Assembly (NCBI GenBank): GCA_017880705.1
Contig: JADGRS010000026.1
Location: 1-14,919 of the forward strand
DNA from: Burkholderiales bacterium
Lineage (GTDB): Bacteria > Pseudomonadota > Gammaproteobacteria > Burkholderiales > Usitatibacteraceae
DNA: 14,919 nt
Reading direction: 5' to 3'
Shown here one piece after another: positions 7,034 through 14,919 of this stretch (position 1 is the first letter of the stretch; every line of letters begins with the position of its first letter). Both the position numbers and the translations under genes were made by a program. Under the pieces are notes generated by a model that worked only from the letters and a program-made list of their open reading frames with translations, did no database searches and was not told where the DNA came from.

Positions 7034-8146
7034 ATGAAGCTGCGCATCTTCCTGCCCTCCGTCGAACGCCCCGACGCATCCACCCGCTTCGCGTGGATGC
7101 TTTTCGACGAGCGCCGCGCGCTGCTTCGCGAAGGCACCTCGACGCTCGACGAGATCCCGCGAAGCGACGACGCTGAAGCCGTGCTGCCTTCCACGCGCGT
7201 GCTGTTCGCGCGCCTGACGCTTCCCAAGGTGAGCGCCGCGACCATCCGCGAGCTGCTGCCCTATGCGGTCGAGGATCGGCTGCTCGCCGATCCGTCGCAC
7301 ATACACGCCGTCGCCGGAAAGGCACGCGGCCAGGGCGAGACGCCCGTCGCGGTGATCGATCGCGAGTGGCTGCGCGCGATGCTCGACGCGCTCGCGCGAT
7401 CGGGGATCCACCCGACCTGCGCATGGCCCGAGAGCTGCCTTCTCGCGGGAGGCCGCGACGACTGGAACCTCGTCTGGGGCGAGCGGCGCGGCATGCTCGT
7501 CGACGACGAGGGAGTCAGCGCCACCTTCGACCACGACGCGTCTGGAAGCCTGCCGTTGGCGCTTCGCCTGGCGATCGACGAGGCGTCCGCTCGCGGGCAG
7601 AAGCCCCCGTCGCTTCGCGTGCACACCGAGGGCGGCTCGCAACTCCCGGAGCTCGCGCGCTGGAGCGCCGAGGCGGGCGTGGCGTTCACGCCGGGAACGC
7701 AATGGGAGATCCTGTCCCGCGGCGAGCCCTCGAACGAATGCATCGACCTCATGCAGGGCGATTTCGCCCGCCGCCGTGCCGGTCCTTCGCGATTGCCGCG
7801 GGCGGCGGTCACGCTCGCGGCGGTGATCGCCGTCCTGCAGCTCGCGTTCGTCGCCGCCGACGCGGCGCGCCTTCAGCACGAGCGCACCGGCCTCGAAGCG
7901 CGCCGCGAAGCGCTCTTCCGCGGCGCGTTCCCCGACGCCAAGGTGGTGGTCGATCCGGACCTGCAGATGCGCCGCAACCTCGCGGAGCTGAAGCGCACGC
8001 GGGGCATCGCGTCCCAGGACGATTTCCTCGCACGGCTGTCGCGCGCCGCGCAGGAATCGCCGCAGCCGGCGAAGTCGATCGAGTATGCCAAGGGCAGGCT
8101 CGTCATCCGTCGCGGCGAAGCGTCGGTCGCGGAGGCCTCGCGATGA
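7034..8146 (+). CDS. gspL: Type II secretion system protein GspL
   Basis: Bitopic inner-membrane protein that anchors the GspE ATPase to the platform and pairs with GspM. The protein is 370 residues. The first ~245 residues are a soluble cytoplasmic region of the actin-like GspL type, including LPKVSAATIRELLPYAVEDRL, the segment most conserved in the family. One membrane segment lies at about 257-279 (AAVTLAAVIAVLQLAFVAAD), followed by a coiled stretch and a short periplasmic ferredoxin-like domain (about 280-370). No strong ribosome binding site is seen in the 16-base gap before the ATG. The stop overlaps gspM in an ATGA (8143-8146). Confidence 0.95.
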   Translation: MKLRIFLPSVERPDASTRFAWMLFDERRALLREGTSTLDEIPRSDDAEAVLPSTRVLFARLTLPKVSAATIRELLPYAVEDRLLADPSHIHAVAGKARGQGETPVAVIDREWLRAMLDALARSGIHPTCAWPESCLLAGGRDDWNLVWGERRGMLVDDEGVSATFDHDASGSLPLALRLAIDEASARGQKPPSLRVHTEGGSQLPELARWSAEAGVAFTPGTQWEILSRGEPSNECIDLMQGDFARRRAGPSRLPRAAVTLAAVIAVLQLAFVAADAARLQHERTGLEARREALFRGAFPDAKVVVDPDLQMRRNLAELKRTRGIASQDDFLARLSRAAQESPQPAKSIEYAKGRLVIRRGEASVAEASR

Positions 8147-8622
8147 GCCTCTCCGGGCTCTGGCGCTCGCGCTCGGTGCGCGAGCGCGGCATCGTGCGCG
8201 CGGGGCTCGTCGTCCTCGCCGTGATGCTCGTGGTGGCGCTCGTATGGCTGCCCCTCGAGCGCACGCGCGCACGCCTCGCCACGGAGATGCCGGTATTGCG
8301 CGCCTCGGTGTCGGCGCTAGAGCGCGATGCCGAGGAGGTGACGCGCGTGCGCGCCCTTCCGCCCACCGTTGCCGCCAACCCGGCGCCGCTCGCCCCGCTC
8401 ATCGCGGCGAGCGCGTGGGCACGCGAGCTTCCCGGCGTCCAGATCACCGTCCCCGACGAGAAGCACGTGCGCCTGGCGGGCGCGGACATCCCGTTCACCG
8501 CTCTGCTCGACTGGCTCGCGAATGCGCAGGCCGCGCACGGCCTGAGCGTGGAGTCCGCGCGCATCGAAGCCCTTCCGGCGCTCGGCCGCGTGCGCGCCGA
8601 GCTCGTGCTCGCGAGGTCCTGA
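8143..8622 (+). CDS. gspM: Type II secretion system protein GspM
   Basis: Small bitopic inner-membrane partner of GspL that stabilises the platform. The protein is 159 residues, normal length. A short cytoplasmic N-terminus is followed by a membrane helix at about 20-37 (AGLVVLAVMLVVALVWLP), a coiled-coil-prone stretch and a periplasmic ferredoxin-like domain (about 80-159) containing the LLDWLANAQAAHGLSVE helix typical of GspM. Sequence conservation in this family is low; the assignment rests on topology, this helix and its position after gspL. It starts in the gspL stop and is followed by gspN after 3 bases. Confidence 0.92.
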   Translation: MSLSGLWRSRSVRERGIVRAGLVVLAVMLVVALVWLPLERTRARLATEMPVLRASVSALERDAEEVTRVRALPPTVAANPAPLAPLIAASAWARELPGVQITVPDEKHVRLAGADIPFTALLDWLANAQAAHGLSVESARIEALPALGRVRAELVLARS

Positions 8623-8625
8623 GCG

Positions 8626-9378
8626 ATGCGCCTCCCGGCGATGGCCGCGCTCGGGATTGCGGCCTACGCAGTCTTTCTCCTCGCGAGCACGCCCGCGACC
8701 TTCATCGCGGCCCGCGCGAGCGCGGCGGCGCCGGGACAAGTCGAGCTCGCCGACACGCACGGCACGTTGTGGAGCGGCAGCGCGCGCGCGCGCATTCGCG
8801 CTACGGGCGGCGACGTGCTGCTCGACCGCATCGAATGGCGATTCCTTCCCGCGCGGCTCGCCTCCGGGCGCATCGCGTTCGACATCACCGCGGCGGGCCG
8901 CGGCCTCGATGTGCGCTCGCAGGTCGCGCGCGGCTTCGCAGGCTGGGAGCTGCGTGATGTCGCGGCGCGCGGTGACGCGGCGACGCTCACGCCGCTCGCG
9001 CCGGTGATCGCCGCGTGGCGCCCCGAAGGCAACGTGGTGATCTCCTCGCCCGCGATCGAGTGGAACGACAGCCGCGCGCGCGGAGACCTTCGCGCCGAGT
9101 GGAACGATGCCGCGCTCTCGATCTCGGAGGTGCGGCCGCTCGGCTCCTATCGAATCGATGTGCACGCCGATGGAGGGCCCGCCAACGTCGTGGTCGCGAC
9201 GCTCTCGGGGCCGCTGCGGGTCGCCGCCCGGGGAACGCTCATGCCGCCCTCCGTCCTGAGGCTCTCGGGCGACGCGCGCGGCGAGGCCGCCGCCGCGGCC
9301 GCGCTCGAGCCGCTCCTGAACCTGATCGGCCCGCGGCGGCCCGACGGAGCGCGCGCGCTCGAGATCCGGTTGAACTGA
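8626..9378 (+). CDS. gspN: Type II secretion system protein GspN
   Basis: Accessory inner-membrane-anchored T2SS protein, present in only some systems and of poorly defined role. The protein is 250 residues, the usual size. An N-terminal hydrophobic segment (residues about 5-20) is followed by a periplasmic beta-rich domain with the family-typical VELADTHGTLWSGSARARI near residues 39-57, RIEWRFLPARLASGRIAFDI, and the GxxRLSGDARGEAAAAA-like region near the end. Its position directly after gspM supports the call. It ends in TGATG, sharing one base with the next start. Confidence 0.93.
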   Translation: MRLPAMAALGIAAYAVFLLASTPATFIAARASAAAPGQVELADTHGTLWSGSARARIRATGGDVLLDRIEWRFLPARLASGRIAFDITAAGRGLDVRSQVARGFAGWELRDVAARGDAATLTPLAPVIAAWRPEGNVVISSPAIEWNDSRARGDLRAEWNDAALSISEVRPLGSYRIDVHADGGPANVVVATLSGPLRVAARGTLMPPSVLRLSGDARGEAAAAAALEPLLNLIGPRRPDGARALEIRLN

Positions 9379-10337
9379 TGCCGCCGCGCTTCACTCCCTC
9401 CTGGTGGCTGCCCCACGCGCACCTGCAGACGATCTATGGCTCGCTCTTCGGGCGGCAGCCGGCGATCGAGTTTCGCCGCGAGCGCTGGACTACGCCCGAT
9501 GGGGACTTCGTCGACGTGGATTTCGTCGACGGCCCGGCCGACGCCCCCTGGGTGCATCTCTTCCACGGGCTCGAGGGCTCGTCCAATTCGCCCTACGCGC
9601 GCCGCCTCATGGAGAGCGTGCGGCGCCGCGGATGGCGCGGGAGCGTCTTTCATTTCCGCGGCTGCAGCGGCGAGCCCAATCGATTGCCGCGCGCGTACCA
9701 TTCGGGCGACAGCGAGGAGATCGACTGGTCGCTGCGGCGCATCCGCGAGCTCTGCCCGGCGGCGCCGCTTCACGCGGTCGGCATTTCCCTGGGCGGGAAC
9801 GCGCTCGCGAAGTGGCTCGGCGAGAGCGGCGAGGACGCGCGCTCGGTGATCGCCGACGCGGCGATCGTGTCGGCGCCGCTCGACCTCATGGCGGCCGGCG
9901 ACGCCCTGGGCGAGGGCTTCTCGCTGCTCTATGCGCGGCATTTTCTCAGGACCCTCAAGCGGATCTCCCTGGTGAAGCTCGAGCGTCACCCCGGGATCTA
10001 CGATGCGCAGGCCGTGCGCAGCGCGCGCACGCTGCGTGAATTCGACAACGTCGTGACGGCTCCGGTGCACGGCTTCCGCGACACCGACGATTACTGGACG
10101 AGCTCAAGCGCCAAGCCGTGGCTCCAGGCGATTCGCGTGCCGACGCTCCTCATCAACGCGCGCGACGATCCCTTCCTGCCGGAAGCGGCGCTGCCCACGC
10201 AAAGCGAAGTCTCGCCGATGGTCACGCTGGAATTCCCGCCGAACGGGGGCCACGTCGGATTCGTGAGCGGGCCCTTTCCCGGAAACATCGACTGGCTTCC
10301 CGAACGCATCCTCCATTTCTTCGAGAAGCACGAATGA
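9378..10337 (+). CDS. yheT: YheT-type alpha/beta-fold hydrolase
   Basis: Predicted cytoplasmic hydrolase of the YheT/ABHD1-3 group (319 residues). The physiological substrate is unknown; members are thought to act on esters or lipids. Family hallmarks are HAHLQTIYGSLF near the N-terminus, TPDGDFVDVDF, HGLEGSSNSPYARRL and HFRGCSGEPNRLPRAYHSG. The catalytic triad is complete: nucleophile S137 in GISLGGN, D264 in ARDDPFLP and H292 in GGHVGF. No signal peptide is seen. The start overlaps the gspN stop by one base, and the stop overlaps the next gene in an ATGA. Co-transcription with the secretion genes is therefore likely, but no known functional link exists. Confidence 0.93.
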   Translation: MPPRFTPSWWLPHAHLQTIYGSLFGRQPAIEFRRERWTTPDGDFVDVDFVDGPADAPWVHLFHGLEGSSNSPYARRLMESVRRRGWRGSVFHFRGCSGEPNRLPRAYHSGDSEEIDWSLRRIRELCPAAPLHAVGISLGGNALAKWLGESGEDARSVIADAAIVSAPLDLMAAGDALGEGFSLLYARHFLRTLKRISLVKLERHPGIYDAQAVRSARTLREFDNVVTAPVHGFRDTDDYWTSSSAKPWLQAIRVPTLLINARDDPFLPEAALPTQSEVSPMVTLEFPPNGGHVGFVSGPFPGNIDWLPERILHFFEKHE

Positions 10338-11707
10338 GCGCCATCGCCCCCGAGATCTTCAAGGCCTACGACATCCGCGGCATCGTCGACCGGACGCTCA
10401 CCGAGGACGCCTGCGAGAAGATCGGGCGGGCGCTCGCGACGATGGGAAAGGCCCGCGGCATGAGCCGCTTCGTGATCGGGCGCGACGGGCGCCTGTCGGG
10501 GCCGCGCCTTGCGAAGGCGCTCGCGCGCGGATTGAACGCCGCGGGAGCGAGCGTGATCGACATCGGCGTGGTCGCGACGCCGATGGTGTACTTCGCCACG
10601 CACTTGTTCGACACGGGCAGCGGCGTGATGGTCACGGGAAGCCACAACCCGCCCGAGTACAACGGCCTCAAGATGATGATCGCGGGCGAGACGCTCGCCG
10701 CCGAGACCATCCAGGACCTGCGGCGTATTGCGGAAAAGGGCGAGTTCGCCACGGGCGCGGGCGCAAGCGAGACCGCGGACGTCTCGGGTGCCTACCTCGA
10801 TCGCATCGCTTCCGACGTGAAGCTCGCGCGGCCGATGACGATCGCGGTCGACTGCGGCAACGGCTCGCCGGGCGCCTTCGCGCCGGCGCTTTTCCGCCGG
10901 CTCGGATGCAAGGTGATCGAGCTCTTCTGCGAGGTGGACGGCAATTTCCCGAACCACCATCCCGATCCGTCGAGGCCCGAGAACCTGAAGGACCTGATCG
11001 CGGAGCTCGCGCGAACCGACGCCGAGATCGGCCTCGCCTTCGACGGCGACGGCGATCGCCTCGGCGTCGTCACCAAGTCCGGCGGGATCATCTTTCCCGA
11101 TCGCCAGCTGATGCTGTTCGCCGCGGAGGTCCTGTCGCGCAACCCCGGCGCCGAGGTCATCTTCGACGTGAAGTCGACGCGCAACCTCTTCACATGGATC
11201 CGCGCCCATGGCGGCAAGCCGTTGCTGTGGAAGACGGGGCACTCGCTCATCAAGTCGAAGCTGAAGGAGACCGGCGCGCCGCTCGCCGGCGAGATGAGCG
11301 GCCACATCTTCTTCAAGGATCGCTGGTACGGATTCGACGACGGCCTGTACGCGGGCGCGCGGCTCCTCGAGATCGTCTCGCGCGTCGCCGATGCCTCGGC
11401 GCTCCTCGAATCGCTTCCCGACTCGATCTCGACCCCGGAGCTGAACGTGCCGCTCGATCGCGAAGGCGAGAACCACGCGCTCATCGCCCGGCTGCAGAAG
11501 ACGGCGCGCTTCGAGGGCGCGACCGAGATCAACACCATCGACGGGCTGCGCGTGGAGTACCCCGACGGATTCGGCCTGATGCGCGCCTCCAACACGACGC
11601 CGGTCATCGTGCTGCGCTTCGAGGCCGACACGACCCAGGCGCTCGCGAGGATCCAGGACGACTTCAGGAGGGTGCTGTCCGCGGCCCGGCCGGGCGCTTC
11701 GTTCTAA
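10334..11707 (+). CDS. algC: Phosphomannomutase/phosphoglucomutase (AlgC type)
   Basis: Alpha-D-phosphohexomutase that interconverts mannose-6-P/mannose-1-P and usually glucose-6-P/glucose-1-P, supplying nucleotide sugars for exopolysaccharide, LPS or glycans. The protein is 457 residues, the bacterial PMM/PGM size. All four domains are recognisable: N-terminal FKAYDIRGIVD; phosphoserine loop TGSHNPPEYNGLK with catalytic S103; magnesium loop DGDGDR (D237, D239, D241); sugar loop GEMSGH (E320, S322, H324); and C-terminal phosphate site RASNTTP (R417, S419, T421). The GEMSGH loop is the dual-specificity PMM/PGM form, fitting AlgC rather than GlmM. The start overlaps the hydrolase stop (ATGA), and a 15-base gap follows. 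The name is by family; the pathway served here is not shown. Confidence 0.94.
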   Translation: MSAIAPEIFKAYDIRGIVDRTLTEDACEKIGRALATMGKARGMSRFVIGRDGRLSGPRLAKALARGLNAAGASVIDIGVVATPMVYFATHLFDTGSGVMVTGSHNPPEYNGLKMMIAGETLAAETIQDLRRIAEKGEFATGAGASETADVSGAYLDRIASDVKLARPMTIAVDCGNGSPGAFAPALFRRLGCKVIELFCEVDGNFPNHHPDPSRPENLKDLIAELARTDAEIGLAFDGDGDRLGVVTKSGGIIFPDRQLMLFAAEVLSRNPGAEVIFDVKSTRNLFTWIRAHGGKPLLWKTGHSLIKSKLKETGAPLAGEMSGHIFFKDRWYGFDDGLYAGARLLEIVSRVADASALLESLPDSISTPELNVPLDREGENHALIARLQKTARFEGATEINTIDGLRVEYPDGFGLMRASNTTPVIVLRFEADTTQALARIQDDFRRVLSAARPGASF

Positions 11708-11722
11708 GGTATTCTCCACGGC

Positions 11723-12351
11723 GTGAAATCGCATTCGAACCGCCGCGCGCCGCCGCTCTTCGTCGCGGCGATGCTCGCTTCGTTTGCCGCGCGGGCGGCG
11801 AGCGTCGAGATCACCGTGACTGATTCGCACGGCGCTCGCATCGCCGACGCCGTGGTGTGGGCGATGCCGAAAGCCGCGGCGCCGCAGCGTCCGCGCCGCG
11901 AAGCTTCGGTGGAGCAACGCGATCAGCGGTTCTCGCCGCTGGTCACCGTGGTGCAGACGGGCACGAAGGTGCGGTTTCCCAACCGCGACCCCGTGCGCCA
12001 CCAGGTGTACTCGTTCTCGGCGGCGAAGCCCTTCGAGATCAAGCTCTACGCGGGCACTTCCGCGCCGCCGATCCTCTTCGACAGGCCCGGCGAAGTCGTG
12101 CTCGGCTGCAACATCCACGACGACATGCTGGGCTACATCTACGTCGTGGACACGCCCTGGTTCGCGAAGACCGCGGCTGATGGCGCCACGCGCATCGCCG
12201 ACCTCCCGGGCGGCGACTACGAGCTGAAGGTGTGGCATTACGCCCAGTCGATGCCCGGCGAAGCACGCGCCATCCGGTTGCGGGCGGACGAGACCCTCGC
12301 CGCGGCGCTCAACGTTTCCCTCAAGGCACAGCCGTCCCGAGCGGGAACAAG

Positions 12352-12355
<4 letters not shown>
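11723..12355 (+). CDS. Exported cupredoxin-like (methylamine-utilization-type) copper protein
   Basis: Predicted periplasmic protein of 210 residues with a type-1 copper domain. It starts at GTG 11723, which leaves a good signal peptide (basic VKSHSNRR, hydrophobic LFVAAMLASFAA, cleavage near ARAA/S at 26/27). The next ATG (11771) would destroy it. The cupredoxin domain runs to about residue 145, and its four likely copper ligands are all present: H93 (VRHQVYSF), C129, H132 and M135 in GCNIHDDM. It is followed by a C-terminal beta domain of about 65 residues (ADLPGGDYELKVWHY) resembling carboxypeptidase-regulatory-like folds. Similar proteins are often called methylamine utilization proteins, but no methylamine genes are nearby. 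It overlaps the cyclase gene in an ATGA (12352-12355), suggesting a shared role. Electron transfer, copper handling or sensing are all possible. Confidence 0.85.
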
Positions 12356-14280
<1,925 letters not shown>

Positions 14281-14301
14281 GCGTCGCGAAGCCGGGCTCC
14301 T

Positions 14302-14712
14302 TCACGGCTTCTTCTTCGTGCGCGCCTTCGCGGCCTTGCGCCTCGCGGCCTGCGCCGCGTCCATGCCGTTCTTTCCCGCGTTCGCCATCATGTTCCACGC
14401 CCACATCGCCGGATTCTCCGCGGCCGGCCCGGGAGCGGCGCCCTTCGATTCGTTGCCCGCGGCCATCTCTTCCCGGAATTTCGCGCCGCCCTTCAGCATC
14501 GCACGCCGGTACTGGAGCGACTTGATGGTGAGGCCGAGCATGTTGAGGTTCGCCTTGAGCCAATGCTCGACCACCTCGAGCTCGGAGATCTTCTTCTCGA
14601 TCTCCTCGGGGTCGAGCACCGGGAACATGAGGGACTGCAGCGGATAGGCGCCCGGGTTCACCATCTTCTGCCACATGTCGAACATCTCCTGCGGCGTCAC
14701 CGGCTTGGCCAT
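14302..14712 (-). CDS. phaM: PhaM-like polyhydroxyalkanoate granule regulatory protein
   Basis: Small protein (136 residues) of the PhaM family, which in Ralstonia binds PHA synthase, granules and DNA and helps distribute granules. Two features support the call. One is the conserved N-terminal core PVLDPEEIEKKISELEVVEH-W-L followed by MLGLTIKSLQYRRAML, matching the family pattern of a helical pair. The other is a strongly basic C-terminus (RRKAAKARTKKKP), like the DNA-binding Lys/Ala tail. It is shorter than the Ralstonia protein because the Ala/Pro-rich middle is reduced. The start chosen is ATG 14712, preceded by GGAGGT (14722-14717); an in-frame ATG at 14724 overlaps that ribosome binding site and is unlikely. 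It converges on the cyclase gene with 21 bases between the stops and no terminator visible. Confidence 0.8.
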   Translation of the reverse strand: MAKPVTPQEMFDMWQKMVNPGAYPLQSLMFPVLDPEEIEKKISELEVVEHWLKANLNMLGLTIKSLQYRRAMLKGGAKFREEMAAGNESKGAAPGPAAENPAMWAWNMMANAGKNGMDAAQAARRKAAKARTKKKP

Positions 14713-14737
14713 GGTCACCTCCATCGCGGAAGCGTCG

Positions 14738-14764
14738 ATTCTAGACTTCTCTCAACAGCCGCAA
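14738..14764 (-). promoter_or_regulatory. Candidate sigma-70 promoter of phaM
   Basis: Read on the minus strand, TTGCGG (14764-14759) and TAGAAT (14743-14738) are separated by 15 bases, slightly short. TAGAAT matches the -10 consensus at 5 of 6 positions and sits 25 bases before the ATG at 14712, giving a short leader with the GGAGGT site. The position is sensible, but it is unproven. Confidence 0.4.
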
Positions 14765-14798
14765 GTTCGTGCGTGGGATTCAAGGGGTATTCACCGCG

Positions 14799-14813
14799 CG
14801 CACCCGGGGTGCG
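14799..14813. promoter_or_regulatory. Small perfect dyad upstream of phaM
   Basis: CGCACCC-G-GGGTGCG is a 7+1+7 palindrome 35 bases upstream of the candidate phaM -35 box. With a one-base centre it suits a dimeric regulator site better than a hairpin. In GC-rich DNA such a palindrome can arise by chance. Confidence 0.25.
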
Positions 14814-14919
14814 ATCACCACCGAGCGAGGGCGGGGAAAAGTTCGACCCGGGCGGCGGTGACGCGCGTCGGCACTCCGGTGACGATGCGTGGCGGCAGCG
14901 GCCCTTTTCACAACCACCT

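Larger units (their letters stand above)
14725..14919. other. Non-coding right end, no gene recognised
   Basis: 195 bases upstream of phaM to the window edge. Short open frames exist on both strands, but none has a credible start, ribosome binding site or recognisable protein. One minus-strand frame ending VELFPALARW-stop (near 14820) reads somewhat protein-like but is closed by a stop at 14908-14910. Apart from the phaM promoter and dyad, only a short repeat, CGGTGACG (14856-14863 and 14877-14884), was seen. Confidence 0.5.

Noticed and set aside
14281..14301. Bidirectional terminator between the cyclase and phaM
   Set aside because: The 21-base gap holds only an imperfect GAAGCC/GGCTCCTTC pairing with almost no loop and no T-run.
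14713..14724. PhaM start at the upstream ATG (14724)
   Set aside because: The bases between the two ATGs contain GGAGGT, well placed to start translation at ATG 14712.
14775..14784. Ten-base match GGGATTCAAG to the right edge of the gspE-gspF repeat (complement of 3060-3069)
   Set aside because: It is too short to claim a second copy of the element; no heptamers or palindrome accompany it. Kept only as a possible remnant.

Overview
The window is strongly GC-rich, with most third codon positions G or C. It carries one long plus-strand gene series and a single minus-strand gene at the right end. A single-locus gspD-to-gspN type II secretion (T2SS) order, a PhaM-type polyhydroxyalkanoate granule regulator, an AlgC-type phosphomannomutase and a YheT-type hydrolase together suggest a betaproteobacterium (Burkholderiales or Nitrosomonadales/Rhodocyclales side). 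The sequence alone does not fix genus or species.

Positions 1-9378 hold nearly a complete T2SS locus: the 3' part of gspD (outer-membrane secretin), then gspE (ATPase), gspF (inner-membrane platform), gspG (major pseudopilin), gspH, gspI, gspJ and gspK (minor pseudopilins), and gspL, gspM and gspN (inner-membrane assembly and accessory proteins). gspC, if present, and the start of gspD lie to the left of the window. From gspF onward nearly every gene overlaps the next by an ATGA-type junction, so this is probably one translationally coupled transcript. The exceptions are the 250-base gap between gspE and gspF, filled by an unusual repeat structure, and a 16-base gap before gspL.

The tightly packed series continues past the secretion genes (9378-14280) with a YheT-type alpha/beta hydrolase, a phosphomannomutase/phosphoglucomutase, an exported cupredoxin-like protein with a complete type-1 copper ligand set, and a membrane-bound class III adenylate cyclase with a periplasmic sensor region and a HAMP linker. 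The cupredoxin and cyclase genes overlap by four bases, so they may form a periplasmic sensing pair that feeds cAMP signalling. The minus-strand phaM-like gene converges on the cyclase with 21 bases between them. A plausible promoter and a small dyad precede phaM, and no gene is recognised in 14725-14919.

The most unusual feature is in 2805-3067, between gspE and gspF. The 3' end of gspE, including its stop codon, is tandemly duplicated in frame. It is followed by a long inverted repeat (39 perfect base pairs plus 9 more) built from four CACGGAG heptamers facing four CTCCGTG heptamers, with a duplicated outer edge on the right. No wholly new multi-gene system is evident. The genes belong to known families, and the candidates for novelty are the repeat element and the cupredoxin-cyclase pairing.
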